From the NCBI GenBank assembly GCA_963763885.1, contig CAVXQD010000001.1, positions 372,001 through 436,000 of the forward strand: 64,000 nucleotides of DNA, in the 5' to 3' direction. This stretch comes from JANNBN01 sp963763885. GTDB lineage: Bacteria > Actinomycetota > Acidimicrobiia > Acidimicrobiales > JANYDT01. Of the stretch, positions 41,421 through 50,681 are shown piece after piece (positions within the stretch are counted from its first letter, which is position 1; every line of letters starts with the position of its first letter). The translations under genes were made by a program, and so were the position numbers. The notes under the pieces were generated by a model. It saw only the letters and a program-made list of their open reading frames with translations. It ran no database searches and was not told the origin of the DNA.

Positions 41421-42674
41421 TCAGGCCTGCCGGGTGAACGGCTGTGCCCACCGCTGCGTCCGGTAAATGCTTGCCCGCCCTGAAGCGACGAACGCCACAA
41501 CGCATGCGAGGGCGATGGGAACCGCTGACCCGGTGCCGAACAGTTCAAGACCCATGACCGTGCACGCCAGCGGGGTCTTGGAGGCGCCTGCGAACACAGC
41601 GACAAAGCCAAGGGCGGCCATCGAAGCTGACGAAACTCCAAGCGTGGGGCCGACGGCCGCACCGAGCGTTGCGCCAATGACGAACAGGGGAGTGACCTCA
41701 CCACCGGGCAACCCTGAACCGAACGTGACGGCCGTGAACAACAGCTTGATTGCGAACACGGTGATCACGATGTGTGCGCCAGCGAGGCTCTTCGTCGCAA
41801 GCGGCACCGAGAGTCCGAGGTAATCGCGTCCGAAGGCGAGCGACAACAACAGGACAGCTAGTCCGCCAAGCGCAGGACGCAAAGGAGGCCAGCCGACAAG
41901 AGAGCTCAGACGGGATCGGATAATTTGCGAAAGCGAAGCGAACGCGCCTCCGGCTAAGCCGAAACAGATGCCAGCCGCGGCAATTCCGAGAATCGTCTGC
42001 GCGCTGACGTCTAGTTGCAGCGGCACAAGTTCGGCGTGGTCGTATCCCAGCCGTTTCACCACCTCGTTGCCTACAACCGATGCGCACAGTGCTGGCACGA
42101 GTGCCTCGGTGTGTAACCGTCCAACCGTCGGGACCTCAAGCGCGAACAACGTTCCTGCAACCGGTACCCCAAACACCGCTCCGAACCCACCGGCAACGGA
42201 AGCCTGCAAAAGGATCCGGCGGTCTTCAGGCGAAATGGGGAGATGGCGTGCCACGGTGTCCGTGAGCCCGCCAGACAGCTGTACAGCAGTCCCTTCACGC
42301 CCGGCTGAGCCACCAAAAAGGTGCGTGATCCATGTGCCAACCAACACGAGTGGCGCCATGCGGCGAGGTACCCACTCTGTGGGCTCGTGGATCTGCTCGA
42401 TGATCAACGACTTGCCCTGCACCGCTCTGCCTCCAAACCGGTGATAGGCAAGCCCCAGTCCGAGGCCAGCCACTGGAAGCAGGTACACCAACCACCCATT
42501 CTCTGTCCGGGTTTGCGTGACCCGATCCAGAACGGAGAGGAACACAAACGAAGACACGCCGGCCAGCACCCCAGATAACGACCCAAGGAGTACCCACACC
42601 GCTGCCCGACGGACATGGGCTGCATAACGGCCGAGGAGTGCCGTGATCGTCTTGGGAGGGCGAACAGGAGACAT
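41421..42674 (-). CDS. ClC-family chloride channel or transporter
   Basis: 417-aa membrane protein with about ten helices. The gating-glutamate loop is GGSAGREGTAVQLSGG (GREGT instead of GREGP), and the second selectivity loop is FGSGLPGGEVTPLFVIGATLGA. The first filter (GSGIP) has no clear equivalent. The protein has no cytoplasmic CBS domains and is shorter than EcClC. The Glu in the gating loop argues for a proton-coupled antiporter. It is monocistronic. Confidence 0.85.
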   Translation of the reverse strand: MSPVRPPKTITALLGRYAAHVRRAAVWVLLGSLSGVLAGVSSFVFLSVLDRVTQTRTENGWLVYLLPVAGLGLGLAYHRFGGRAVQGKSLIIEQIHEPTEWVPRRMAPLVLVGTWITHLFGGSAGREGTAVQLSGGLTDTVARHLPISPEDRRILLQASVAGGFGAVFGVPVAGTLFALEVPTVGRLHTEALVPALCASVVGNEVVKRLGYDHAELVPLQLDVSAQTILGIAAAGICFGLAGGAFASLSQIIRSRLSSLVGWPPLRPALGGLAVLLLSLAFGRDYLGLSVPLATKSLAGAHIVITVFAIKLLFTAVTFGSGLPGGEVTPLFVIGATLGAAVGPTLGVSSASMAALGFVAVFAGASKTPLACTVMGLELFGTGSAVPIALACVVAFVASGRASIYRTQRWAQPFTRQA

Positions 42675-42806
42675 CGGTGCACAAGTCTGGTCTCTGGCGC
42701 ACCGGCGCGGGTAGCTTTCGACTTCGCCGACTGAGTTTCAACGGGCACACGCACCGGCCACCAGCCGTTACATAGACCCGCCTGAGGCAGAAAAGGATCC
42801 GGAATC

Positions 42807-43664
42807 GTGCCGTACGCCAACAACGGAAGTTGCTCCAGCTACTACGAGACGTTCGGAAATCCCACTGACCCGGCGCTGTTGCTGGTCAACGGTATGACCA
42901 GCCAGTGCACGTTCTACCCAGTCGAGTGGTGCGAGATGTTTGTTGCCGGAGGGCTGTTTGTCATTCGGATGGACAATCGAGATGTAGGTCTCTCAAGCGA
43001 CTGTGAAGGCATTGCCTACTCGCTGTCTGACATGGCTGCTGATTGCATAGCGGTGCTCGATGCATGTGGTGTTGCGCGAGCGCACCTGCATGGCCTCTCG
43101 CTCGGCGGCATGATCGTGCAGACGGTGGCCATTGAACATCCTGATCGTGTGCTGTCGCTGACCTCGGTGATGTCCTCCAGCGGCGAAAACGAGTATCGGC
43201 GTACGGATCCGGCGGTGATCTCGCTGCTCGACGTGCCCAGCCCCAGCACACCAGACGAGTACATCCAGCAGCACATCGAAGGTTTGCGCGCATACGGCTC
43301 GCCAGCTTTTGCCGACGAGACCCGCTGGCGGGCCGATGCAACTGCGGCTGTCCAGCGGAGCTTTCGCCCCGATGGGCCGGGCAGACAGTTCTCGGCTGCG
43401 CGGTCATCGGGGTCACGAGCTGACGGGTTACGCAAACTGCGCATACCAACGCTTGTCATGCACGGGTCTCACGACACGCTGATTTATCCAATCGGCGGAC
43501 GACGCACAGCAGCGCTCATCCCAGGAGCCCGGTTCGTCATGCTGAACGGGATGGGGCATGACTATCCGCCGCAGATGTGGCGCCAATGGACCGATTTTGT
43601 GCTCGCCCATATCGCCCGGGCGCGGTCGAGTGGTGAACGGAGGGACGGAGTGAACCCGAGGTGA
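42807..43664 (+). CDS. Alpha/beta hydrolase
   Basis: 285-aa hydrolase started at GTG 42807, with AAAGGA upstream. LLLVNGMTSQCTFYPVEWC gives the oxyanion strand, the nucleophile elbow is HLHGLSLGGMIVQ (Ser), and the acid and base are in VMHGSHDTLIYP (Asp) and GMGHDYPP (His). The segment FVIRMDNRDVGLS is typical of aclacinomycin methylesterase (RdmC)-like hydrolases. Its last 15 codons lie inside the first copy of the 63-bp tandem repeat, so the C-terminus RARSSGERRDGVNPR is repeat-derived. Confidence 0.88.
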   Translation: MPYANNGSCSSYYETFGNPTDPALLLVNGMTSQCTFYPVEWCEMFVAGGLFVIRMDNRDVGLSSDCEGIAYSLSDMAADCIAVLDACGVARAHLHGLSLGGMIVQTVAIEHPDRVLSLTSVMSSSGENEYRRTDPAVISLLDVPSPSTPDEYIQQHIEGLRAYGSPAFADETRWRADATAAVQRSFRPDGPGRQFSAARSSGSRADGLRKLRIPTLVMHGSHDTLIYPIGGRRTAALIPGARFVMLNGMGHDYPPQMWRQWTDFVLAHIARARSSGERRDGVNPR

Positions 43665-43762
43665 GCAACCCATTAGACCCGGGCGCGGTCGAGTGGTGAA
43701 CGGAGGGACGGAGTGAACCCGAGGTGAGCAACCCATTAGACACGGGCGCGGTCGAGTGGTGA
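43617..43762. repeat. 63-bp tandem repeat, 2.3 copies
   Basis: Copies at 43617-43679 and 43680-43742 are nearly identical and a third, partial copy runs from 43743 to 43762. Each begins CGGGCGCGGTCGAGTGGTGA and contains GGAGGGACGGAGTGAACC. It spans the hydrolase C-terminus and the gap before the rhamnosidase stop. 63 bp equals 21 codons, so frames are kept. Function unknown; it may be a copy of a dispersed repeat. Confidence 0.9.
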
Positions 43763-46414
43763 CTACTGACCTAGCGCTTCTTTGCGCGCCTGAATGAGCG
43801 CTTCGAAGGGGTTGACCGTGCTGATCGAAGGATCTGCGTCGGCCGGACGACACGAAGACGTGAACGTGTGGGTTCCGCTCCCGACCTGCACCGCTGGTCG
43901 GTTGTCTGGAAGTTGCACTTCGGCGGAACAATTCGGCGGCACCGTTACCGTCAGCGTGAACTGGTCGTCGGTGCGTTCCCATCTGACTGACGCCAACCCA
44001 TACGGACCGTCAAACGATGCTGATGCCCACGTGATGGCACCCCCAAGCTGAGGGGCAACGATCATCCGTTGTCCCCCAACACCATCGAACGCCAATCCTG
44101 CAACGGACCGGTGCAGCCAATCCGCCACCGCACCAAGCGCGTAGTGGTTGAACGACGTCATGTCGCCAGCGTTCACCGAACCATCGGAGAGCATGGAGTC
44201 CCACCGTTCCCAGATGGTGGTTGCGCCCATCGTGACCGGGTAGAGCCAGGACGGGCATTGCGTCTGGCCGAGGAGTTGAAACGCGATGTCGGTGTGGCCA
44301 GTTTGCTGCAATGCGTCGCAAACAAGCGGTGTGCCAACAAAACCTGTTCCGATGCGGAACTCTTCCTGGCGGACAAGGGTCGCCAAACGAGTGCCAGCAG
44401 CAAGGACTTCGGTGTCGTTGAGCAAACCGAATCTGACAGCCAACGCGAAGGCGGTCTGCGCATCGCTTGCCATACGCCCGCCGGGGGTGAGGTACTCGTG
44501 ACGGAACGCGTCGCGGGTGCGCGCTGCGAGCAACCTGAATTCGTCGGCGTCGTCTGTGTGTCCGAGAAGCCTTGCGAATCCTGCGAGTGCTGTGGCGCTA
44601 CGAACCAGATATGCCGTGGCAACGATTGAGGAATCAGTTCGTGCGGCGGCAGGCTGATCCGGTGGGGCTGCAGGGTCAAGCCAGTCTCCGAATTGGAAAC
44701 CGGTATCCCATAGGCCGTTGGGTGAAGTCAGCGCTCCGACCTGACGAACCCATGCACACATACTTTCGTACTGGTCTGCCAGCACTATCGGGTCGCCGTA
44801 GCGGGCAAACAGTGCTTCCGGCACCAGCACGGCTGCATCGCCCCAAGCAGCAGCGGGCATCGGAGGAATGATGAGCTCCATCCACGGCACATACACCGGC
44901 ACGGTGCCTTCGATCCGCTGCTCGGCTGCCAGGTCCGCCAACCAAGACCGAAGGAAGCCCTCGCAGTCGAAGAGGAACGTCGCGGTTGGCGCGAAAACTT
45001 GAATGTCACCGGTCCAGCCGAGGCGTTCGTCTCGTTGCGGGCAATCGGTTGGGATGTCGACAAAGTTGGACTTGGTGCTCCACACCACGTTTTCGTGCAG
45101 TCGATCGATGAGCGGATTCGAGCACGCGAACTCGCCCGTCCGCCGTAGGTCAGAGTGGAGCACGACCATCTCCGCCATCAGAATCTCAACGTCGTCCGGC
45201 ACACTGATTTCGGCATACCGGAACCCGTGCACGGTAAAGCGTGGCTCCCACGTGACGGTTTCGCCGTCGGCAAACGTGTAGGAGTCCGTAGCAGCGGCGT
45301 TGCGCAGCGGCCGGGTGCCAAGTTCGCCGTGTTCCAAGACCTCGGAGTGGCGGAGTGTGATGGTTGCGCCGGCAACACCTCGGGCTGTGACACGAAGCCG
45401 ACCAGACGCGTTCTGGCCGTAATCGAATCGCAGTCGGCCGTCCAAGGTCTCGATGGTGGTTGGCTTACGCGTCTCAATCCGGCGCACCGGCGGGCCAAGC
45501 GGCGCTTCGAGGAGCGACACGTCGAATGGGTTGACGGTGACTCCGGCCCAAGTGGAATCGTCGAAGCCTGGAAGGTCCCAACCCTGCCGCTCAAGGCGAG
45601 CGTCGTGATGCTCGCCGTCGTAGAGGCCAGTCGAGGTCACGGGCCCCGTGGTACTGCGCCATGTGTCGTTGCTCACGAACGTGCGGAGCGATCCATCGGC
45701 GAAGTCGAACTCGATCTGGGCAATGACGCCCAGCACAGATCCGTACAGGTTGGTGACGCCCCCTTCGAAGCCGATACGTCCGCGGTACCAGCCATCGCTC
45801 AGTTCGGCGCCGATGGCGTTCTGTCCCGGTGTGAGCAACTCCGTGATGTCGTGGGTCCGGTAACGAAGACGATGCGAATAGCTTGTCCAACCCGGAGCGA
45901 GCACGTCGTCGCCGATCACCAACCCGTTGAGGCGCGTTTCGTAGATCCCGTGAGCAGCGATGTGAAGGCGTGCACGGGTGACACCGGCGGGGACGGTGAA
46001 CTCTGCTCGCAACAGGTAGGCAGGCCCCGGATTTTGTGGGGTAGCCGATTCGACCGGCCCAATCATCTGGGCCGACCAATCCGAGGGGCGGCTGAGCGCC
46101 CCCTCGGTGACCACCCAATCACTCCAGTTGGTTGGTTGGCCGTCCGGTCCCCAGGTCCTCACCCGAACCGAAATCGGATCTCGCGGCAGGAGTGGTCTGA
46201 ACGGCCACGGCACAGCATTGGACTGCCCAGAAGCAACCTTTCCTGTGGAACTGTTCCCAGCCGAACCGGAGTGTTCAACTTCGTAAGCCGTCTGTACCCA
46301 TCCGGGGGTCGAGGACTGGACGGTCCAGGAGATGCGGGGCGTAGCGGATGCATTCACGGACGGAATTGAGCGGGTGTCTAGCCCCACGGTGAGGCGGGCG
46401 ACCGATGTCGTCAT
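43763..46414 (-). CDS. Alpha-L-rhamnosidase, glycoside hydrolase family 78
   Basis: 883-aa inverting enzyme from ATG 46414 (GGAG upstream). It contains the N-terminal beta-sandwich domains (YEVEHSGSAG, then PAYLLRAEFTVPAGVTRARLHIAAHGIYETRLNG), and the (alpha/alpha)6 barrel with the active-site block DIPTDCPQRDERLGWTGD, which includes the acid residues. The C-terminal domain has FNHYALGAVADWLHRSVAGL. No signal peptide is evident, so it acts on imported rhamnosides. No transporter or rhamnose pathway gene is adjacent. Confidence 0.93.
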   Translation of the reverse strand: MTTSVARLTVGLDTRSIPSVNASATPRISWTVQSSTPGWVQTAYEVEHSGSAGNSSTGKVASGQSNAVPWPFRPLLPRDPISVRVRTWGPDGQPTNWSDWVVTEGALSRPSDWSAQMIGPVESATPQNPGPAYLLRAEFTVPAGVTRARLHIAAHGIYETRLNGLVIGDDVLAPGWTSYSHRLRYRTHDITELLTPGQNAIGAELSDGWYRGRIGFEGGVTNLYGSVLGVIAQIEFDFADGSLRTFVSNDTWRSTTGPVTSTGLYDGEHHDARLERQGWDLPGFDDSTWAGVTVNPFDVSLLEAPLGPPVRRIETRKPTTIETLDGRLRFDYGQNASGRLRVTARGVAGATITLRHSEVLEHGELGTRPLRNAAATDSYTFADGETVTWEPRFTVHGFRYAEISVPDDVEILMAEMVVLHSDLRRTGEFACSNPLIDRLHENVVWSTKSNFVDIPTDCPQRDERLGWTGDIQVFAPTATFLFDCEGFLRSWLADLAAEQRIEGTVPVYVPWMELIIPPMPAAAWGDAAVLVPEALFARYGDPIVLADQYESMCAWVRQVGALTSPNGLWDTGFQFGDWLDPAAPPDQPAAARTDSSIVATAYLVRSATALAGFARLLGHTDDADEFRLLAARTRDAFRHEYLTPGGRMASDAQTAFALAVRFGLLNDTEVLAAGTRLATLVRQEEFRIGTGFVGTPLVCDALQQTGHTDIAFQLLGQTQCPSWLYPVTMGATTIWERWDSMLSDGSVNAGDMTSFNHYALGAVADWLHRSVAGLAFDGVGGQRMIVAPQLGGAITWASASFDGPYGLASVRWERTDDQFTLTVTVPPNCSAEVQLPDNRPAVQVGSGTHTFTSSCRPADADPSISTVNPFEALIQARKEALGQ

Positions 46415-46458
46415 GCGGTGTGCTCCAGTGTGTAAGTGCGCATACGTGCAGCCGTCTC

Positions 46459-46974
46459 TCAGAACCGCCAACGGGTGGCGCGAGTCGCAAACTCAGCCTC
46501 TCGTTCCACCACGCCAAACGCGACGGTGGGCCGTACTTCGACCACCGTGTGAGCTCGCACAAACTCGCCGAGGTCGCCTGGTGCTTCGCCTGCATACTTG
46601 GTCACGTACAACGCCACGATGGAGTCCAACGATGCTGCGTCGGTGGGGTCGGTTGCGTCGAGGATCCGAGCGACGCCTTGGACCGACACACATTCCACGG
46701 TGTCATCGCACGACACAGAGACATGCTGGTTCGTCGCAAGGTTGCGACGCTTTTTGGCGTCTGGTGCACACGAAAACCCAAACACGTTTTCCGCCGGATC
46801 CCACACTCCCCAAACCGGCATGGAGTGCGGAATGCCAGAAGCGGACACGGTCACCACCCAGTAGTTGCGGTTGGCCACCAATCGTTCTTGGGCCCACGAC
46901 CACGGCAAGCCGTCCCAGTCAGCCGAGCTGACCCCGTACGAAGACATACTGGGCATCTCCACAATCGGCTCCAT
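46459..46974 (-). CDS. Pyridoxamine 5'-phosphate oxidase-like split-barrel protein
   Basis: 171-aa flavin- or F420-binding split-barrel protein from ATG 46974. WVVTVSASGIPHSMPVWGVWD and FGFSCAPDAKKRRNLATNQHVSVSCDD are typical of the PPOX-like/FDOR-B group in actinobacteria, where the segment KxRNL contacts the cofactor phosphate. Substrate and cofactor cannot be decided. It is divergent from the purine operon across 106 bp. Confidence 0.8.
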   Translation of the reverse strand: MEPIVEMPSMSSYGVSSADWDGLPWSWAQERLVANRNYWVVTVSASGIPHSMPVWGVWDPAENVFGFSCAPDAKKRRNLATNQHVSVSCDDTVECVSVQGVARILDATDPTDAASLDSIVALYVTKYAGEAPGDLGEFVRAHTVVEVRPTVAFGVVEREAEFATRATRWRF

Positions 46975-47066
46975 ACCCGACCATAACCGCCGGGAATGAC
47001 AAAAGACACGTTCCGGTGAGACGTTTCGCAAAGACGATTGAACGACATGTCAACGCTGACGCTCCG

Positions 47067-47072
47067 TAGGTT
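47067..47072 (+). promoter_or_regulatory. -10 box of the purine operon, probable leaderless start
   Basis: TAGGTT (TAnnnT) ends 8 nt before ATG 47081 and no Shine-Dalgarno sequence is present. No PurR-type operator or purine riboswitch was recognised in the 106-bp divergent gap. Confidence 0.4.
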
Positions 47073-47080
47073 GGCTGACG

Positions 47081-49963
47081 ATGGGAAACCGGCTTGAAGT
47101 GACAGAGCGGTCGGCGACCGAGACGGGAATCCGCCTCGCAAAGACTGCGCGTGCGGTGCTCGGAACCAAACTGAGCGGGGTCGAATCGATTCAGGTCTCG
47201 GCCCTGTATCTGCTGGACCGTGTCCTGTCCCCACAGGAAGCTGCGCTGCTCAGCAAGTCGCTCATCGACCCCGCCACCCAGACTGCCGAGTGGTCCACCG
47301 TTCAACCTGCGGCGGTGTTGCCGCCGGGAGTTGCCGAAGTGGTCCTGCGCGCCGGAGTCACCGACCCCGTGGGCGCCGCGCTGGAGCAAGCAGCAGGCCT
47401 TGTTGGCCTTGCGCCAATGTTGGTCCGGTCTGGCTATCGCTACCGGATCAGTGCGTCCACGCCGGCCGATCTCGATGCTGGCCTGTACGCCGTTGATGCA
47501 CTTCTCCGCAACGACATCGTGGACGAGTTGTTCACCAAGACTGCCGCCCAGGCCCGCTTCGCAACGGCACCCGACGACACCACCGTAGAGACGGTCGCAG
47601 TCAGAATCCTCGACGCCCACTCCCTCGCTGCGTTGTCCCGGGCTCGGGGGCTGGCGCTTGACCCAGAAGAGCTCCTCGCGGTTCAGGCGTACTTCCAGTC
47701 GATCGATCGTGACCCCACCGACGCCGAGCTGGAAACCATCGCTCAGACATGGAGCGAGCACTGCTCGCACAAGACGTTCCGCGCAGCAATCACCTGGGAC
47801 GACGGTACCCCGGTGGAACCTCTGCTGAAGCAGTTGCGGAACTCGACCGATTTGATCGCAGCGCCGTTCGTCCGGTCGGCATTCGTGGACAACGCAGGCA
47901 TCATTGCCTTCGACGACCAGTTCGACGTGGCCATCAAAGTCGAAACGCACAACCACCCGTCTGCAGTGGAACCGTTCGGCGGAGCCAACACCGGTGTGGG
48001 CGGGGTCATCCGAGACGTTCTGGGCGTGGCGGCAGATCCAATTGCAACTACAGACATCCTGTGCTTCGGTCCGCTTGATACCCCTGCCGACACGCTGCCA
48101 GCCGGTGTGTTGCATCCGTTCCGGGTTCGTCAGGGCGTTGTTGCCGGTGTTGCGGATTACGGCAACAAGCTTGGGCTCCCCACGGTTGCCGGCGCGGTTG
48201 TGCATCACGATGGGTTTACTGCCAACCCACTGGTGTTCTGCGGTTGCATCGGTCTGCGTCCAGCGGGACTGGTACTCGAGGGGCAGAAGCCCGGCCACCG
48301 AATCGTCGCCATCGGTGGCGCAACGGGTCGAGACGGTATCCGTGGCGCGACGTTCTCATCCACAACGATGGATGCCACCACCGGCGACGTCGCAGGAGCC
48401 AGCGTTCAGATCGGCGACCCCATCGTCGAGAAGCTTGTGGCTGATGTGTTGGTTGTCGCCCGTGAACAGCGTTTGTTCTCTGCCATCACAGACTGCGGTG
48501 CTGGTGGGTTCTCCTCGGCAATCGGCGAACTGGCAGCTGAACTTGGCGCAAACGTCGACCTCGACCTGGCGCCTCGGAAGTACGCAGGCCTTGCTCCATG
48601 GGAAGTGTGGTTGTCCGAAGCGCAAGAACGCATGGTGCTGGCTGTTCCTGCGCAAAACGTGCCTGCGCTGCTCAACGTCTGCGCCGATCACGGTGTGGAA
48701 ATGTGCGACCTTGGTGCGTTCCGCGACGATGGACAGCTCATTGTTTCGTGCGCCGGCTCCACCATCGTCAATCTGCCAGGATCGTTCCTGCACGACGGTC
48801 GCCCGCAACGCCGTATGACGGCGTCGCATCCGGCCACAACTGCGGCCACCGGTGTGCGTGACGAGGCTGCAATTCTCGCCGGGGCTAGCGAGATGTTGCT
48901 CGCAGTGTTGGCGCACAGCGATGTTCGATCCAACGAAGACATCGTGCGCGGCTACGACCACGAGATCATGGGCGCCACCATCGGCCGGCCGTTCCAAGGA
49001 GCTGCTGACGATGGTCCCGGCGACGCTGCAGTGTTGGCACCCGTCCGCAGCACAAGCGGTCGGGGTCTCACCATCGGCATCGGCGTTGGTTACCGCAGCG
49101 GTGATATAGACGCTTATCGAATGGCCGGAGCAACCATCGACGAAGCCATCCGCAATGCAGTGTGCGTTGGGGCAGACCCAGACCAGATTGCCCTGCTCGA
49201 CAACTTTTCCTGGGGCGATCCCCGTCGTCCGGAAACGCTTGGCCGCCTTGTGGAGGCGGTGCGCGGGTGCGTCGATGGAGCGGCTCATTTCAACGCACCG
49301 TTTGTGTCCGGTAAGGACTCGCTGAACAACGAGTACGAAACTGAGGACGGCACTCGACGGTCGATTCCTCAAACCCTGGTCATTACTGCGCTGGCAATTG
49401 TTCCGGACGCGCTGAAGTTGGTGTCAAGCGATGCCAAGCATGCAGGCAACATGCTGGTTCTTGTCGGCGGTCATGGCACAGACCTCCGCGGCAGCATTCT
49501 CGATTCGCTGCTTGGTCTCGACGGCCCAGGCACGGTACCGGGAGCTTCCAACGGCGCCGCGCAGCGGTATCGCTCCGTGCATCAAGCAATGCGGATGGGA
49601 CTTGTGCGGGCGGCGCACGATGTCTCTGACGGCGGTCTGGTGAGTTGTGTTGCTGAGATGTCCATCGGCGGGCGACTTGGCGCACAACTCAACCTCGAGG
49701 CGCATGCGTCCTCCGCCGGAGTGGTGGCTACCCTCTTCGGAGAAACGTCCGGCCGGATCGTTCTCGAAGTCGAGCCAAGCGATTGTGCACAGTTGTTAGA
49801 GATCACAGGAGGCGAGGTGATCGGGTCCCTGCAGCAGCAGCTACGTTTCCAAGTGACAGTCGCCGGTGACACCCACATCAACCTCGGCACCGATCAGTTG
49901 TTGCACGCGTGGCGTGGTCACGTTTCTCGCGGTAACGCCGCAGAAGTTGGGGAGGTCGCATGA
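47081..49963 (+). CDS. purL: Phosphoribosylformylglycinamidine synthase, PurS-PurL fusion
   Basis: 960 aa, about 200 longer than the usual small PurL. Residues 1-~80 and ~85-165 look like two PurS halves (for instance EVVLRAGVTDPVGAALEQAAGLVG and NDIVDELFTK). A linker helix leads to the catalytic part with TWSEHCSHKTF near 223, KVETHNHPSAVEPFGGANTGVGGVIRDVLG and later FVSGKDSLNNEYE. This resembles the N-terminal domain of large FGAM synthases, while glutaminase PurQ remains separate. The enzyme converts FGAR to FGAM. It is the first gene of the operon, overlapping purQ by 4 nt. Confidence 0.92.
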   Translation: MGNRLEVTERSATETGIRLAKTARAVLGTKLSGVESIQVSALYLLDRVLSPQEAALLSKSLIDPATQTAEWSTVQPAAVLPPGVAEVVLRAGVTDPVGAALEQAAGLVGLAPMLVRSGYRYRISASTPADLDAGLYAVDALLRNDIVDELFTKTAAQARFATAPDDTTVETVAVRILDAHSLAALSRARGLALDPEELLAVQAYFQSIDRDPTDAELETIAQTWSEHCSHKTFRAAITWDDGTPVEPLLKQLRNSTDLIAAPFVRSAFVDNAGIIAFDDQFDVAIKVETHNHPSAVEPFGGANTGVGGVIRDVLGVAADPIATTDILCFGPLDTPADTLPAGVLHPFRVRQGVVAGVADYGNKLGLPTVAGAVVHHDGFTANPLVFCGCIGLRPAGLVLEGQKPGHRIVAIGGATGRDGIRGATFSSTTMDATTGDVAGASVQIGDPIVEKLVADVLVVAREQRLFSAITDCGAGGFSSAIGELAAELGANVDLDLAPRKYAGLAPWEVWLSEAQERMVLAVPAQNVPALLNVCADHGVEMCDLGAFRDDGQLIVSCAGSTIVNLPGSFLHDGRPQRRMTASHPATTAATGVRDEAAILAGASEMLLAVLAHSDVRSNEDIVRGYDHEIMGATIGRPFQGAADDGPGDAAVLAPVRSTSGRGLTIGIGVGYRSGDIDAYRMAGATIDEAIRNAVCVGADPDQIALLDNFSWGDPRRPETLGRLVEAVRGCVDGAAHFNAPFVSGKDSLNNEYETEDGTRRSIPQTLVITALAIVPDALKLVSSDAKHAGNMLVLVGGHGTDLRGSILDSLLGLDGPGTVPGASNGAAQRYRSVHQAMRMGLVRAAHDVSDGGLVSCVAEMSIGGRLGAQLNLEAHASSAGVVATLFGETSGRIVLEVEPSDCAQLLEITGGEVIGSLQQQLRFQVTVAGDTHINLGTDQLLHAWRGHVSRGNAAEVGEVA

Positions 49964-50679
49964 GCGGCTCGAAACCATCAGCCGTAGTGGTCACAGCCCC
50001 TGGGACCAACCGCGACCATGATGTCTCGTTTGCCCTTGAGCTGGCAGGCGCCGAGGTCCAACGTGTCTCACTTGCGGCGCTGACGCAGAACCCTGAACGG
50101 GTTCTCGACTTTCAAATTGCAGTGTTTGCAGGCGGGTTCTCGCACGCAGATTCGCTTGGCGCTGGCACGTTGGCTGGGTTGCGCATCAGCCATGGCATCG
50201 GCGACACTGTTCGCAGTTTTGTCGATAGTGGTCGCCCCGTGATTGGTATTTGCAACGGGTTTCAGATGCTGGTCAGAGCTGGGTTGCTCCCGGGTTCGCT
50301 GACACACAATGCCAGCGGCAACTTTGTTTGCCGGTGGGTCACGCTCGCAGCCCCGAACCCCACTCGCAGCGTCTGGACCAACGGGCTGGACGCTGCGTTC
50401 CAGTGCCCGGTCGCGCACGGCGAGGGTCGCTACATCGCCGAACCTGACGTGGTGGCGCAACACCAGGCATTGCAGTACGTCGATAACACAGACCCCAACG
50501 GGTCCGTTGCGGCAACGGCAGGCGTCACTGACTCCACCGGGCTTATCCTTGGCATGATGCCCCATCCAGAGAACCACGTGCTGGAGCGTCAACATCCCCG
50601 GTTCGTGCGAGGCGAGGCTTCTGGTTTGGCGTTGAACTTGTTCCGTAACGGAGTGCAGCACGTGAAGGCTCGGGCATAA
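49960..50679 (+). CDS. purQ: Phosphoribosylformylglycinamidine synthase, glutaminase subunit
   Basis: 239-aa class I glutamine amidotransferase that supplies ammonia to PurSL. The nucleophile is Cys in VIGICNGFQMLVRAGLL, and the His-Glu pair is in GMMPHPENHVLE. The opening AVVVTAPGTNRDHDV differs from the FPGSNCDRD form of most actinobacterial PurQ and is closer to the glutaminase domain of other lineages. It overlaps purL by ATGA and is followed 2 bp later by purC. Confidence 0.93.
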   Translation: MSGSKPSAVVVTAPGTNRDHDVSFALELAGAEVQRVSLAALTQNPERVLDFQIAVFAGGFSHADSLGAGTLAGLRISHGIGDTVRSFVDSGRPVIGICNGFQMLVRAGLLPGSLTHNASGNFVCRWVTLAAPNPTRSVWTNGLDAAFQCPVAHGEGRYIAEPDVVAQHQALQYVDNTDPNGSVAATAGVTDSTGLILGMMPHPENHVLERQHPRFVRGEASGLALNLFRNGVQHVKARA

Positions 50680-50681
50680 GC

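Noticed and set aside
43617..43762. CRISPR array
   Set aside because: The repeats are head-to-tail without spacers, and no cas gene is nearby.
46919..48298. 459-codon minus-strand frame across the PPOX-like and purL starts
   Set aside because: It overlaps two better-supported genes and the purine promoter, and carries no recognised motif.
48356..49372. 338-codon minus-strand frame inside purL
   Set aside because: It is fully inside a well-conserved coding region and shows no domain.
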